Assembly: GCA_000755425.1 (NCBI GenBank)
Contig: BBMT01000002.1
Coordinates: 558,001 to 622,000, forward strand
Length of the DNA: 64,000 bases
Direction of reading: 5' to 3'
Origin: Vibrio maritimus
Lineage (GTDB): Bacteria; Pseudomonadota; Gammaproteobacteria; Enterobacterales; Vibrionaceae
Shown here: positions 48,466 through 60,074 of the stretch, in pieces
How positions within the stretch are numbered: the first letter of the stretch is position 1
How the letters are laid out: each line of letters starts with the position of its first letter
Notes under the pieces: model-generated
Database searches by the model: none
What the model saw: only the letters and a program-made list of their open reading frames with translations
What the model was told of the DNA's origin: nothing
Translations under genes and position numbers: made by a program

Positions 48466-49786
48466 TGCAGCCGTTGGCTCAGCGACTGGCCAACTACAAG
48501 GTCGAAGGCCATAAGTCTCGAGCAACTGCTTCCGGCAAACTGGTTCGTGTAGTGGGCTTAACGCTCGAAGCGATCGGTTGTAAAGCGCCTATCGGCAGCC
48601 TGTGTAAGGTGGAAACCATGCATGGCGATATGGACGCTGAAGTGGTTGGCTTTTCTGGCGAACATCTCTACCTAATGCCAAGTGAGCAAATCACGGGCGT
48701 ATTGCCGGGGGCAAAAGTCACCCCAATGGCGTCGGAAACGGGTTTGCCTGTTGGAATGGAACTCCTTGGCCGTGTCATTGATGGCGTGGGTAATCCACTT
48801 GATGGCCTTGGCGACATCTACACTGAAAAGCGCGCCTCATTCAACGCTGAGCCTATCAACCCATTGGCACGAAAGCCAATCACTGAGCCTTTGGATGTTG
48901 GTCTTAAAGCCATCAATGGCCTGTTAACGGTTGGTAAAGGTCAGCGTATTGGTCTATTTGCCGGCTCCGGTGTGGGTAAGTCGGTGACGCTTGGCATGAT
49001 GACTCGCGGCACGACTGCGCAGGTGGTTGTGGTTGGCCTAATTGGTGAGCGTGGACGCGAAGTAAAAGAATTCATAGAAGAGATTTTGGGTACCGAGGGG
49101 CGTCAGCGCTCAGTAGTGGTTGCAGCTCCTGCTGATGCTTCACCGCTGATGCGCCTGAAAGGCTGTCAAACCGCTTTGACCATTGCCGAGTATTTTCGGG
49201 ATCAGGGGTTGGATGTGTTGCTACTCATGGACTCGCTGACTCGTTTTGCCCAAGCGCAGCGTGAAATTGCCCTCTCTGTAGGTGAACCGCCAGCAACCAA
49301 AGGTTATCCGCCATCGGTGTTCGCTAAACTGCCTGCTTGGTAGAGCGTGCCGGTAATGGTGACGTTAATCAGGGCTCGATTACAGCATTTTTCACGGTAT
49401 TGACGGAGGGGGATGACTTACAAGATCCGATTGCTGATGCCTCGCGAGCCATTCTAGATGGTCATATTGTGTTATCACGTGAAATGGCAGATGCAGGTCA
49501 TTATCCGGCTATTGATGTCGAAAAATCGGTGAGTCGTGTCATGCCACAAATTACCGATGACCAGCATGTCCTGATGTCGAAAGCCGTGCGACAAATTCTG
49601 TCCGTTTGCCGTAAAAATCAAGATTTGGTATCGATTGGTGCCTATAAACCGGGAACCGATCCAGCCATCGATAGTGCGTTCACCTTGAAACCAAAACTCG
49701 ACCAATACTTACAACAAAGTATGCGAGAAACCGTGCCTTACGGCATGTGCCTTGGCATGTTGAAACAGCTTCTTTCCGTAGAGTAG
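48465..49786 (+). CDS. fliI: Flagellar export ATPase FliI, frame broken once
   Basis: Reconstruction gives 440 residues of the F1-beta-like ATPase family: P-loop AGSGVGKS (166-173), Walker [18 protein letters not shown] and the C-terminal helical domain. It energises substrate unfolding at the export gate together with FliH and FliJ. The break is at 49337-49338, a T lost (expected [13 protein letters not shown]), where the second fragment begins. It overlaps the fliH stop by one base. Confidence 0.9.
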
Positions 49787-49793
49787 TCATTGT

Positions 49794-50237
49794 ATGGAAA
49801 ACGCCCTAGAGTTCTTGCTTGAGCAAGCGAAAGACAACGAACAACAAGCGGTGCTGGCACTAAATAAAGCTCGCACTGAGCTGGAAGGCTATTATCAACA
49901 AGTGCAACAAATTGAGCAGTATCGACTTGATTACTGCAATCAGTTGGTTGCTCGCGGACAAGAGGGATTAACGGCAAGCCAATATGGGCACCTCAATCGC
50001 TTTCTCACTCAGTTAGATGAAACGCTCACAAAGCAAAAGTCAGCCGAGGGGCACTTTAAGCAGCAAGTGGAAGACTGTGAAGAGTATTGGCACAACACTC
50101 GTAAACAGCGTCAGTCTTACGAGTGGTTGATTGAGAAAAAAGCCAAAGAAAAAGCCCAGCTCGAAGCAAAGCGCGATCAAAAGCAAATGGATGAATTCTC
50201 GAACTTGTTGTTCGCCCGTCGTCGCCAAGCACGTTAA
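49794..50237 (+). CDS. fliJ: Flagellar export protein FliJ
   Basis: A 147-residue, almost wholly coiled-coil protein (LLEQAKDNEQQAVLALNKARTELEGYYQQVQQIEQYR and onwards), the shape of the F1-gamma-like stalk FliJ that couples FliI to the export gate. Lies seven bases after fliI. The frame is intact. Confidence 0.9.
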   Translation: MENALEFLLEQAKDNEQQAVLALNKARTELEGYYQQVQQIEQYRLDYCNQLVARGQEGLTASQYGHLNRFLTQLDETLTKQKSAEGHFKQQVEDCEEYWHNTRKQRQSYEWLIEKKAKEKAQLEAKRDQKQMDEFSNLLFARRRQAR

Positions 50238-50382
50238 TTTCCCGTCTCGATTTTCTGGCCTCCACTTTCTGACTCACTTGGGCACGATACTCGGTATAAA
50301 AATTGCATCGACCTGCCTAGTGAATATGGGCGGCAAGTTTCCGCCGAGTCAGCAACCTTTTTAAATAACGGGCGTAAATGGA

Positions 50383-52131
50383 ATGAGTCTGTCGATTTCA
50401 AATAACAGCGTATCGAATAGCGTGCTGCCAAAGAGTGAAGGAAAAGCTTCAGTCTCTGAGAGTGATGCTGGCGAAAGCCGGGATTTTGGGATAAGTTCAA
50501 AGACGCGCTATCTCCAGAAAAGTCTGAAGCTGATCAAAAGGTTGAGGGCAGTGCAACCAAATCAAAGACCAGTTCTCAGTCAACTGATGCCATGCTGGAA
50601 GATGCGGCAACGCAGACGAAATCCAGTAAAGAGAACACTTCTGATGAAGAGGTGTCTGATGTAAAAGCGGCAAAGACGGATAAGGTTGAGATTGCCGCGC
50701 AGAGTAAAGACTCAGAAGCTTCTGTCAAAAAAAATGACAGATGATGCAGCGCTGGCTGGTGCTACTCAAATTAATACTGAAGAGCCCGCGGATTTAGCCG
50801 CAGCCCAGTCTTCTGAAAACAAGCCTTCTATAGCCAAGTCCGGTAGCAATTCAACAAAGGTTGGCGCAGACGCTGAGCAAGCTATGTCTGAAAATGCAGA
50901 GCTGCTCTCGCGTCTCGATGAGTCCAATAAGGCCCTTAAAAAGCCTGCTGATGGTGAGGCAGAGAAGGTTGCAGGCGCAGCAGTAGGCGTTGCCGCCGCT
51001 GAGCAAGCACTGCCTTCATCGCAGTCTTCTTCGCAAAACTCTGAACAAATAGCATCTTCGATAACGGATGGTAAGCCAGAGCTAGCAGGTAAACAGGCTC
51101 AAGGTTCGAATACAGTATTCGCGGCCGCCGCGGCGGGCGCACATGCTTCTGACGGTAAATTGACGCAAGCTTCTGATGCTAAGACTGCGCTCGGAGCGGA
51201 AGGCGAGGGCAAGGGGCAAGCAAACATTGCTTGGAGTAAATCCGACGCGGAACTTGCCGCCAAATCAGAAGCGAAAGCAGCACTTGCAGGTGCCGCTATT
51301 GCAGCGGATAAAATGCCGCCTACTGCAACGTCTCCTACGGGCGTATCTTCTACTGGTGCCGCTCTTCAAACTCAGTCGCAAGTGAGTGCACAAGCCAGTT
51401 CAGCCCAAGTACCGGTTCAAGGTGCTCAAGTCGCCAGCCAACCCGCTGGTGAGATGGCCGCTGCCGCAGCAATGATGGCAGGTGGGAAAGAGCTTGGTGG
51501 TACCGATGCAACCAAAGCAGGTTCACCGATGGGCACGCAAGTGGCTGGCGCGAATATCAATGGAATTAAAGGCGCTAATAAAGCTCAAAATCCGGCAGGC
51601 TTAGGCAATGACACTGCGCTACAAGCAACTGGCGCGTTAACGGCGACCCAGCAATTGCGTGCTGAGCAGCAGGCGCCCGCAGCCTCAGCGGTTCAATCAC
51701 CAATGGTAATGACAAAAGAAAATGCCAGCGATCAGGTAGCTGAGCGTGTGCAAATGATGATGTCGAAGAACTTAAAGCACGTCGATATCCGACTTGATCC
51801 GCCAGAGCTAGGCCGTATGCAAATTCGCATGAGCCTGAACAACGATTCGGCAACGGTGCACTTTACCGTTCAAAACCAGCAGACTCGCGACATGGTTGAC
51901 CAAGCGATGCCAAGGCTTCGTGAGATGTTGTCACAGCAAGGCATTCAGTTGGCGGACACATCCGTACAGCAGCAAGGTCAGCAGCAGCGCCATGCGTCAC
52001 ACGGTTCAGGTAGCAGCGGTTCAGGCAATGGCACATCAAATGGTGGCAGCGACGTTGATAGTGTTGAGAATGGCACTAGCGTTGACGTTGCTGTAAAACA
52101 GAATAAAGATGGCATAAGTTACTATGCATAA
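50383..52131 (+). CDS. fliK: Hook-length control protein FliK, with two compensating frame breaks
   Basis: Reconstruction gives about 582 residues: a long, low-complexity Ala/Gln/Ser/Lys-rich N-terminal ruler (to about residue 440) and the conserved C-terminal FliK domain (KHVDIRLDPPELGRMQIRMSL, VQNQQTRDMVDQAMPRLREMLSQQGIQL). FliK measures hook length and switches export specificity. Frame breaks at 50484-50487 (a T lost, expected RDFWDKFKDAL) and in the A8 run at 50727-50734 (one A too many), so the outer frames agree. Downstream of the N-terminal break the apparent early stop at 50664 is an artefact of this. Confidence 0.8.
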
Positions 52132-52157
52132 AGTAGAAAATTACGATGCATAAAGTA
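52119..52157 (+). repeat. Two-copy 22-bp-period direct repeat spanning the fliK stop
   Basis: TTACTATGCATAAAGTA (52119-52135) and TTACGATGCATAAAGTA (52141-52157) match at 16 of 17 positions with a 22-bp period. The first copy contains the fliK stop codon. It looks like a small tandem duplication or slippage product. Confidence 0.6.
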
Positions 52158-52203
52158 ACAAGTGATTGTGTCTAAAACAAAATAACGCAGTAGTTGAAGA
52201 ATT

Positions 52204-52704
52204 ATGGCTGAAGAAAGTTTACAACCCGCAAAAAACAACAGCAAAAAGATGCTGATCATTATTGTTGCTGCTGTCGTGATACTGCTTGGTGTCGGCGGTG
52301 GCGCATATTGGTTTTTGAGCTCCGATGACACAGTGAGTGCATCACCGACACAAAGTACTTCGGGAGGTGCTGCGGTGCCTGTTGACCCTATTTCTTATGT
52401 CAATCTTGCCCAGCCGTTTCTGTTTAACGCCACTGGGAAGCAGCGCGATCGTACTGTGCAAATTAAAGTCCAGCTTATGGTTCGTGGCTTAGATAACGAG
52501 AGTCAAGCGCGTTACCATTCACCATTAATTGAAAGCACTCTACTTTCAACGTTTGCCTCTGCGACGGTAGAGCAACTGCGCAGTTCGACAGGTCGTGTCG
52601 AGCTTCGTGATCAAGCGACCACTGATGTTCAAACAAGCCTCAGTCAAGTAGTAGGTTCGCCAGTGGTTGAGCGTGTGTTATTTACCGATTTTGTAATCCA
52701 ATAG
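52204..52704 (+). CDS. fliL: Flagellar basal-body protein FliL
   Basis: A 166-residue single-pass inner-membrane protein (membrane helix about residues 18-38: MLIIIVAAVVILLGVGGGAYW) with a periplasmic FliL domain (YVNLAQPFLFNATG, RTVQIKVQLMVRG, DQATTDVQTSLSQVVG). FliL strengthens the stator-rotor contact and supports torque. It is seven bases before fliM. Confidence 0.95.
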   Translation: MAEESLQPAKNNSKKMLIIIVAAVVILLGVGGGAYWFLSSDDTVSASPTQSTSGGAAVPVDPISYVNLAQPFLFNATGKQRDRTVQIKVQLMVRGLDNESQARYHSPLIESTLLSTFASATVEQLRSSTGRVELRDQATTDVQTSLSQVVGSPVVERVLFTDFVIQ

Positions 52705-52711
52705 GTGCATT

Positions 52712-53760
52712 GTGACCGATTTATTAAGCCAAGATGAGATTGATGCGCTACTGCACGGTGTGGATGACGTCGATGAGGTAGAGGACGAGCTGGATCAAGA
52801 TCCGGCGGATGTTGTCCATTTCGACTTTTCATCCCAAGATCGCATTGTTCGTGGTCGCATGCCGACGCTTGAGCTGATCAACGAGCGTTTTGCGCGCCAC
52901 ATGCGCATCAGTTTGTTTAACATGCTGCGCAAAACAGCCGAAGTGTCGATCAACGGTGTGCAGATGATGAAATTTGGTGAGTACCAAAACACTCTGTATG
53001 TTCCGACCAGCTTAAACATGGTGAGATTCCGTCCGCTTAAAGGTACGGCACTGATCACCATGGAAGCACGTTTGGTGTTCATCTTAGTTGAGAACTTTTT
53101 CGGTGGAGACGGCCGTTTCCACGCCAAGATAGAAGGCCGAGAGTTTACTCCAACCGAGCGCCGTATCATTCAGCTGTTAATGAAAACAGTGTTTGAAGAC
53201 TACAAAGAAGCGTGGTCGCCAGTAATGGGTGTCGAGTTCGAGTACTTAGACTCAGAAGTGAACCCGAGTATGGCGAACATCGTCAGTCCAACAGAGGTCA
53301 TTGTGGTGAGTTCTTTCCACATTGAAGTCGATGGTGGCGGCGGTGACTTCCACGTTGTGATGCCTTACTCCATGGTAGAGCCTATTCGTGAACTGCTTGA
53401 TGCGGGTGTGCAGTCCGACAAAATGGAAACCGACGTCCGCTGGAGCAGCGCTTTACGTGAAGAAATCATGGATGTTCCTGTCAACTTTCGCGTCAACTTA
53501 TTAGAGAAAGATGTGTCGCTGCGCGATCTCATGGAGCTGCAAGCAGGCGATATTATCCCAATCGAGATGCCCGAAAACGCCACTATGTTTGTTGAAGACT
53601 TGCCAACCTTCCGAGTGAAGATGGGACGCTCTGGCGAGAAAGTCGCGGTACAAGTATCGGAAAAGATTCGTCGCCGGATGTGGTGAAAACCGACTTGGCT
53701 TTCCTTGGCAAAGACATCATGGCTGAGCTTGAGCACGTCGAAGATTTAGACCAAGAATAA
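52712..53760 (+). CDS. fliM: Flagellar switch protein FliM, frame broken once
   Basis: Reconstruction gives 349 residues: an N-terminal CheY-binding segment (LLSQDEIDALLHGVDD, residues 3-18), the middle CheC-like domain and a C-terminal FliN-like domain (RDLMELQAGDIIPIEM). FliM binds phospho-CheY and forms most of the C-ring. It starts at GTG 52712. The break is at about 53674 (a C lost, expected KIRRPDVVKTDLAF); the true stop is TAA 53758-53760. Confidence 0.9.
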
Positions 53761-53812
53761 TCAAACTGCGCGGGTGCGTGGTGCAACAGAATAACAGAAG
53801 TAGAGATAACCA

Positions 53813-54223
53813 ATGACAATCAGTGATGACCAAAAATTAGCGGACGAGTGGGCAGCGGCACTGGGCGAAGATCCAATGGCGCCTGATGTAGATGTGGATG
53901 AAGTGCTGGCGGCACCGTTGGATGAATTAGAAGATTCACCAGCCCCAATTACTGATGATGAACGTCGTAAGCTCGACACCATTATGGATATTCCAGTCAC
54001 TATTTCGATGGAAGTAGGACGCTCTCAAATCAGTATTCGTAACCTGCTACAACTTAACCAAGGTTCGGTGGTTGAACTTGACCGTATTGCCGGTGAGTCG
54101 CTCGATGTGATGGTCAACGGCACCTTGATTGCCCACGGTGAAGTGGTCGTGGTGAACGATAAGTTTGGTATTCGTTTAACGGACGTGATCAGTCAAACTG
54201 AGCGCATTAAGAAGCTGCGCTAA
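53813..54223 (+). CDS. fliN: Flagellar switch protein FliN
   Basis: A 136-residue protein with an acidic N-terminal tail and the FliN domain (VTISMEVGRSQISIRNLLQLNQGSVVELDRIAGE, followed by NGTLIAHGEVVVVNDKFGIRLTDVIS). FliN builds the lower C-ring with FliM and docks FliH. The frame is intact. Confidence 0.95.
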   Translation: MTISDDQKLADEWAAALGEDPMAPDVDVDEVLAAPLDELEDSPAPITDDERRKLDTIMDIPVTISMEVGRSQISIRNLLQLNQGSVVELDRIAGESLDVMVNGTLIAHGEVVVVNDKFGIRLTDVISQTERIKKLR

Positions 54224-54250
54224 ACAAAGTTAGTGAATGGAATGAGACTG

Positions 54251-54676
54251 ATGACACTGAATCGATATTGGTTGTCCACGATTGGGGCGGCGCTGTTGAT
54301 GACTTCTGGAATCGCCAGTGCTGCGGCAGAGGTTTCAGCTAACGGCGGCTCGCCTTTTGATTTTGCTGCAACACTTGGCTCACTCGTCTTAGTGATAGCT
54401 GTGATCTTGGGTTTGGCATGGGTGTTAAAACGCATGAAAGTGCCATCTTTAGTCAATCAGCAAGGGCTTAAGATTGTTCGCCAAATCCCTGTTGGAACCA
54501 AAGAGCGAATCGCGATCGTAGAAGCGGGTGAAGAACAGTTTTTAGTGGGCATTACCTCACAATCGATTCAACTGATCTCAAAGCTTGAGAAGCCGCTCGA
54601 AGAGAGTGAAGTCTCTCAACCGGCATTTGCTAGTCAGCTGTCGAAAATCATGAAAAAGCAGACTCACAATGACTAA
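54251..54676 (+). CDS. fliO: Flagellar export scaffold FliO
   Basis: About 141 residues: an N-terminal signal-like segment ([17 protein letters not shown]), a membrane helix ([18 protein letters not shown]) and the cytoplasmic FliO domain ([38 protein letters not shown]). FliO helps assemble the FliP ring. Starts at 54233, 54242 or 54251 are in frame; the last has the best spaced GGAATGAG. The end overlaps fliP by eight bases. Confidence 0.85.
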   Translation: MTLNRYWLSTIGAALLMTSGIASAAAEVSANGGSPFDFAATLGSLVLVIAVILGLAWVLKRMKVPSLVNQQGLKIVRQIPVGTKERIAIVEAGEEQFLVGITSQSIQLISKLEKPLEESEVSQPAFASQLSKIMKKQTHND

Positions 54677-55547
54677 TTGCATTCGACTTGTTTTTGTTTG
54701 CTTATTGCTGATTGCAGCGCCACTGTTTTCGGTCGGTGTGAGTGCAGCTGAAGAAGAGTTAGCAACGCCTATTTCAAGCTCTGCTGCCCCAAGTAGCAGC
54801 GTTACCGTAAGCGGAATGAGCAACGACCGCGGCGCAGCCGGGGCAACCACATCCAGTGCCTTTGGCACAGGGCCGGGTATTCCAGCGTTTACCATGACGA
54901 CTAACCCAGACGGCAGTGAAGACTATTCGGTCAACTTGCAAATATTGGCACTGATGACCATGCTGGGCTTCTTGCCTGCTATGGTGATTTTGATGACGTC
55001 ATTCACCCGCATTGTGGTGGTGATGTCTATCTTGCGCCAAGCAATGGGTTTGCAGCAAACGCCATCCAACCAGGTGATCATTGGTATCGCCATATTCTTG
55101 ACCTTCTTTATTATGTCACCGGTGCTCAATCAGGTGAACGAGCAAGCAGTTCAGCCTTATCTCAATGAGCAGATCAGTGCCAAGCAAGCCTTTGAACAAG
55201 CACAAGCGCCCATCAAAGACTTCATGCTTAAGCAAACACGCGTCAAAGATTTGGAGACATTTGTGGAGATGTCGGGCTCAACCGCGCAGAACCCAGAAGA
55301 TGTGTCTATGGCGGTGCTTATCCCGGCCTTTATTACTTCAGAGCTGAAAACAGCCTTCCAAATTGGCTTTATGCTGTTCTTACCATTTTTGATCATCGAC
55401 TTGGTCGTAGCGTCTATTCTGATGGCAATGGGTATGATGATGCTTTCGCCGATGATTGTATCCTTGCCGTTTAAACTGATGTTGTTCGTGCTGGTGGATG
55501 GGTGGAACCTCATTCTTTCCACCTTGGCCGGCAGTTTCGCCTTGTAG
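54669..55547 (+). CDS. fliP: Flagellar export gate protein FliP
   Basis: A 292-residue protein with a cleavable signal and the FliP core: [72 protein letters not shown] and [26 protein letters not shown]. Five FliP subunits form the core of the export channel. The frame is intact. Confidence 0.95.
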   Translation: MTNCIRLVFVCLLLIAAPLFSVGVSAAEEELATPISSSAAPSSSVTVSGMSNDRGAAGATTSSAFGTGPGIPAFTMTTNPDGSEDYSVNLQILALMTMLGFLPAMVILMTSFTRIVVVMSILRQAMGLQQTPSNQVIIGIAIFLTFFIMSPVLNQVNEQAVQPYLNEQISAKQAFEQAQAPIKDFMLKQTRVKDLETFVEMSGSTAQNPEDVSMAVLIPAFITSELKTAFQIGFMLFLPFLIIDLVVASILMAMGMMMLSPMIVSLPFKLMLFVLVDGWNLILSTLAGSFAL

Positions 55548-55560
55548 CTGGAGTAGCATT

Positions 55561-55830
55561 ATGACTCCTGAGATGTTTGTTGAACTGTTTAGAGATGCCC
55601 TATGGATGGTACTCCTACTAGTTTGTGCCATCGTAGTACCGAGCCTTCTAGTGGGTCTTATCGTGGCCATCTTTCAAGCAGCGACATCGATTAACGAACA
55701 GACGTTGAGCTTTTTGCCAAGATTGATTGTCACTATTTTGGCACTGATGGCGTTCGCCCATTGGGGCACGCAGATGATGATGGAGTTTTTCTATGACATC
55801 ATCGAGCGACTGCCATTGGTACTGTGGTAA
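55561..55830 (+). CDS. fliQ: Flagellar export gate protein FliQ
   Basis: An 89-residue, two-helix protein (MTPEMFVELFRDALWMVLLL, then VGLIVAIFQAATSINEQTLSFLPRL). FliQ packs around the FliP-FliR channel. It lies between fliP and fliR, with 13 and six bases of spacing. Confidence 0.95.
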   Translation: MTPEMFVELFRDALWMVLLLVCAIVVPSLLVGLIVAIFQAATSINEQTLSFLPRLIVTILALMAFAHWGTQMMMEFFYDIIERLPLVLW

Positions 55831-55836
55831 ACCTAC

Positions 55837-56619
55837 ATGGAATACCCGGCGAGTGATGTCCTCGATTGGCTAGCCAACTTCTTTTGGCCTTATGTGCGGA
55901 TTTCTGCCATGTTGATGGTGATGTCCGTGACTGGGGCTAACTTTGTGTCACCTCGCATTCGATTATTCTTGGGGTTGGCGCTCACTCTGGCGGTGTCTCC
56001 TTCAATCCCAGCTATTCCTCAAACCATCGAGTTACTGTCCTTCCATGGCTTCTTAACGGTTGCTGAGCAGATACTTATCGGCACAGCGATGGGCATGGTA
56101 ACGGTATTTATGGTGCAGACCTTTGTTATGCTCGGCCAGATATTAGGTATGCAATCGAGCCTAGGTTTTGCTTCTATGGTTGACCCAGCGAACGGTCAAA
56201 ATACGCCCGTGTTAGGTCAGCTATTTCTGTTTCTCACTACGATGTTTTTCCTTGCGACCGATGGTCATCTCAAGATGATTCAGTTGGTGGTGATGAGCTT
56301 TAAAACTTTGCCGGTTGGTTCAGGCCACCTTTCAAGCGCCGACTTTCGAGAAATGGCTGGCTGGATGGGCATCATGTTCCAGACGGCATTGAGTATGGCG
56401 TTGGCCGGTATTATTGCGCTTTTGACAGTCAACTTGTCTTTTGGCGTTATGACTCGTGCAGCACCACAACTTAACATCTTCTCTCTCGGTTTTGCGTTTG
56501 CGTTACTTATCGGTTTGATGATCTGTTGGTATATTATGGCGGGGCTGTATAGTCACTATCAGCTCTATTGGTTACAAGTAGAAGGTCAGGTGTGTCGCCT
56601 GATCGATCTCGCGTGCTAG
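55837..56619 (+). CDS. fliR: Flagellar export gate protein FliR
   Basis: A 260-residue polytopic membrane protein with the FliR features GTAMGMVTVFMVQTFVMLGQILGMQSSLGFASMVDPANGQNTPVLGQ and FGVMTRAAPQLNIFSLGFA (in parts). It completes the export gate with FliP and FliQ. It is followed after 13 bases by flhB. The frame is intact. Confidence 0.95.
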   Translation: MEYPASDVLDWLANFFWPYVRISAMLMVMSVTGANFVSPRIRLFLGLALTLAVSPSIPAIPQTIELLSFHGFLTVAEQILIGTAMGMVTVFMVQTFVMLGQILGMQSSLGFASMVDPANGQNTPVLGQLFLFLTTMFFLATDGHLKMIQLVVMSFKTLPVGSGHLSSADFREMAGWMGIMFQTALSMALAGIIALLTVNLSFGVMTRAAPQLNIFSLGFAFALLIGLMICWYIMAGLYSHYQLYWLQVEGQVCRLIDLAC

Positions 56620-56632
56620 GGGAGGGCTAATC

Positions 56633-57761
56633 ATGCAGAATCCGACGGCCAAGAACGTACCGAAGACGCCACCCCCCAGCGGCTTAAACAAGCTCGCGAA
56701 AAGGGGCAGGTGGCGCGCTCCAAAGAACTGGCATCTGTTTCCGTACTGATTGTTGGATCACTATCACTGATGATGTTTGGTGAGGGGTTAGCGCGCGCCT
56801 TGTTTAGCTCAATGGCGAGACTATTCACCTTAACCAGAGAAGAAATCTACGATCCCACCAAACTCTTTGATGTCGTGCTCGGTGCACTGTCGAGTTTGTT
56901 ATTACCGCTGACACTTATCTTGGTTGTGCTGTTCGTTGCTGCGCTTATTGGCGCCGCCGGGGTAGGGGGCATTAGCTTTTCCGCCGAAGCTGCGATGCCA
57001 AAGCTGTCGAAAATGAACCGCTTAGCGGCGTGAAGCGAATGCTTGGGATGCAAAGCTGGGTAGAGCTTATCAAGTCGATTTTAAAAGTCGCGCTTGTTGC
57101 CGGGATGGCGTTTTATTTGGTTAACGCCTCGAGAGCGGACTTATTCCAGCTCAGTATGGAAGTCTATCCTCAGAACATCTTCCACGCGCTGGATATCTTG
57201 CTTAACTTTATTTTACTGATAAGTACGACACTACTGATTGTGGTCGCGATAGATATCCCATTTCAGATCTGGCAGCACGCCAACCAACTGAAAATGACCA
57301 AACAAGAAGTGAAAGACGAATACAAAGACACCGAAGGTAAACCCGAGGTGAAAGGACGTATTCGTATGTTACAACGGGAAGCCGCTCAACGGCGTATGAT
57401 GGCCGAAGTGCCGCAAGCCGATGTGATTGTGACTAACCCAGAGCACTTCTCCGTAGCACTTCGCTATAAACAAGGCCAAGACAAAGCGCCGATTGTGGTC
57501 GCGAAAGGCGTGGATCACATGGCGCTGAAGATCCGTGAAGTGGCGAGAGAGCACAATATTTATGTTATCCCATCGCCGCCATTGGCTCGTTCGCTCTATC
57601 ACACCACAGAGTTAGAACAAGAAATCCCAGATGGACTGTTTGCTGCGGTGGCGCAAATTCTCGCTTATGTGTATCAGCTTAAGCAGTATCGCAAAAAGGG
57701 TGGACAGCGACCTAAGTTGCAAAATGAGCAAATCACCATCCCGAAAGATATGCGCTACTAG
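56633..57761 (+). CDS. flhB: Flagellar export switch protein FlhB, frame broken twice
   Basis: Reconstruction gives 376 residues. Four membrane helices precede the cytoplasmic autocleavage domain with the NPEH sequence (VIVTNPEHFSVAL), which controls the switch from hook to filament export. GGGGAGGG lies eight bases before ATG 56633. Bases are missing at 56635, right after the start codon (expected MAESDGQERTED), and at 57017-57018 (a C lost, expected KMNPLSGVKRML). These make the gene appear to start at 56710. Confidence 0.9.
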
Positions 57762-57877
57762 CACGGCCTTGTCGGCGTTGGTGGTAGAGTATCAGTGTCA
57801 AAAAAATGGCGTGCGTTAATGGCGTAATTCTTGCACATTAGCTTTATTAAAAGAAACAACCCGAGTCTCCAAGGAAA

Positions 57878-60008
57878 GTGGAGACCAGCAGTGAACTATC
57901 CGCAATGAAATTGACGTTACCTTTTACCGATAAGTTGCCGAACATTCCGCGTCGTGCGCTACCTGCTATCGGTGCACCGGTTATGGTGCTTGCCGCGCTT
58001 GCGATGATTGTATTGCCGATCCCGGCAATTCTGCTCGACTTGTTCTTCACCTTTAACATCGCATTGGCCATGGTGGTCTTGCTGGTATCGGTCTATACCC
58101 GTCGTCCTCTTGATTTTGCCGCATTCCCTACCGTGCTTTTGATTGCGACGCTATTGCGCTTGGCGCTAAACGTCGCGTCTACCCGTGTGGTATTACTCTA
58201 TGGTCATGAAGGGGGCAGCGCTGCCGGTAACGTAATTGAAGCGTTTGGTAACGTGGTTATCGGTGGTAACTACGCCGTTGGTCTGGTGGTGTTTATGATT
58301 TTGATGATCATTAACTTCATGGTTGTGACCAAAGGTGCGGGACGTATTTCTGAGGTAAGCGCTCGCTTTACCCTTGATGCCCTACCAGGTAAACAGATGG
58401 CGATTGATGCCGACCTTAACGCCGGTCTCATTGACCAAGACCAAGCACGCCTGCGCCGTTTTGAAGTCACCAAAGAAGCGGACTTCTACGGTCGATGGAC
58501 GGTGCGTCCAAATTTGTTAAGGGCGATGCCATTGCAGGTATCTTGATCCTGTTTCTCAACATCGTTGGTGGTCTCAGCATTGGTATGATGCAGCACTCGC
58601 TCGGCTTTACCGAAGCACTGCAAATCTACACTTTGCTCACCATTGGTGATGGTCTGGTTGCTCAAATCCCGTCGCTATTGCTTTCTATTGCTGCTGCTAT
58701 CATGGTGACCCGTCAAAATACTGACGAAGACATGGGGCAGCAGGTTGTATTCCAGCTTTTTGATAACCCGAAAGCGCTAACTATCACCGCCGGTATCTTG
58801 GGCGTGATGGGTATCGTACCGGGGATGCCACACTTTGCGTTTCTACTATTGGCGCTTCTTGCCGGTGGTGGCGCTTATTGGATGCACCGTAAACAGCAAG
58901 CGAAAGCGGATGAGAAGAACCTTCCGGCTGAGGTGGGCGCGAACAGTAGCGACCCGCTGCGCCGCCAAAAGAGCTCTCTTGGGATGATGTTCATCCTGTT
59001 GATGTGATAGGTCTTGAAGTGGGCTATCGCTTAATCCCATTGGTCGACAGAGACCAAGGCGGTGAATTGCTTGAGCGCGTGAAGGGGGTTCGTAAAAAAC
59101 TCTCTCAAGACTTTGGCTTTCTTATTCCCGCAGTTCATATACGCGATAACCTAGAGCTGACGCCAAACTCTTACCGCATTACCTTGATGGGGGTTGCGGT
59201 TGGCGAAGCGGAAATTCGACCTGACCAAGAACTGGCGATTAATCCAGGACAAGTTTACGGCCTGATTGATGGTGAGCAGACCATTGACCCTGCATTTGGC
59301 CTCGAAGCGGTTTGGATACAAGAAGCGCAGCGAGAACACGCGCAGGCGCTCGGTTACACCGTCGTAGACTCATCTACTGTACTTGCCACTCATTTGAGTC
59401 AGCTCTTAACCAATAATGCAGCTCAGCTATTGGGTCACGAAGAAGTCCAGAACCTTCTGGAAATGCTTGGCCGAAGCGCACCGAAACTGGTGGAAGATTT
59501 CGTCCCAGAGCAATTGCCGCTGGGTACTGTGGTTAAGGTGTTGCAGAACTTGCTGCATGAGGCGATTCCGATCCGTGATATTCGCACCATCGTCCAAACT
59601 TTGGCGGAATACTCCGGCAAGAGTCAAGAACCTGACGTATTAACGGCAGCGGTTCGTATCTCGCTGAAACGCCTGATTGTTCAGGAAATCAACGGCATAG
59701 AGCCAGAGCTTCCAGTGATTACTCTGATACCTGAACTGGAACAAATTTTGCATCAAACTATGCAAGCGTCTGGCGGTGAATCCGCTGGCATTGAACCTGG
59801 ATTAGCCGAAAGACTTCAAGCTTCGCTAACACAAGCGACTCAAGAGCAAGAGCTAAAAGGAGAGGCAGCTGTGCTGCTAACATCGGGTGTATTGCGTTCG
59901 ACGCTCGCTAAGTTCGTGAAAAACACCATTCCGAACTTACGAGTCTTGTCTTACCAAGAAATTCCTGATGAAAAACAGATTAGAATCGTGCAGGCCGTAG
60001 GTAATTAG
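57878..60008 (+). CDS. flhA: Flagellar export receptor FlhA, frame broken twice
   Basis: Reconstruction gives about 710 residues: eight membrane helices with the FHIPEP-family loop ([35 protein letters not shown]) and a cytoplasmic nonamer-ring domain. FlhA uses proton motive force and receives chaperone-substrate complexes. Bases are missing at about 58492 (expected [11 protein letters not shown]) and 58959 (expected [13 protein letters not shown]). The start is uncertain: GTG 57878 follows AAGGA closely, and ATG 57905 gives the usual MKLTLPF opening but has no ribosome site. Confidence 0.85.
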
Positions 60009-60074
60009 CCTTAGCATTGGTCGCCGGTCTTACGCCGACGAAACACGATATTGCACATTGAATGGATGTAACAC

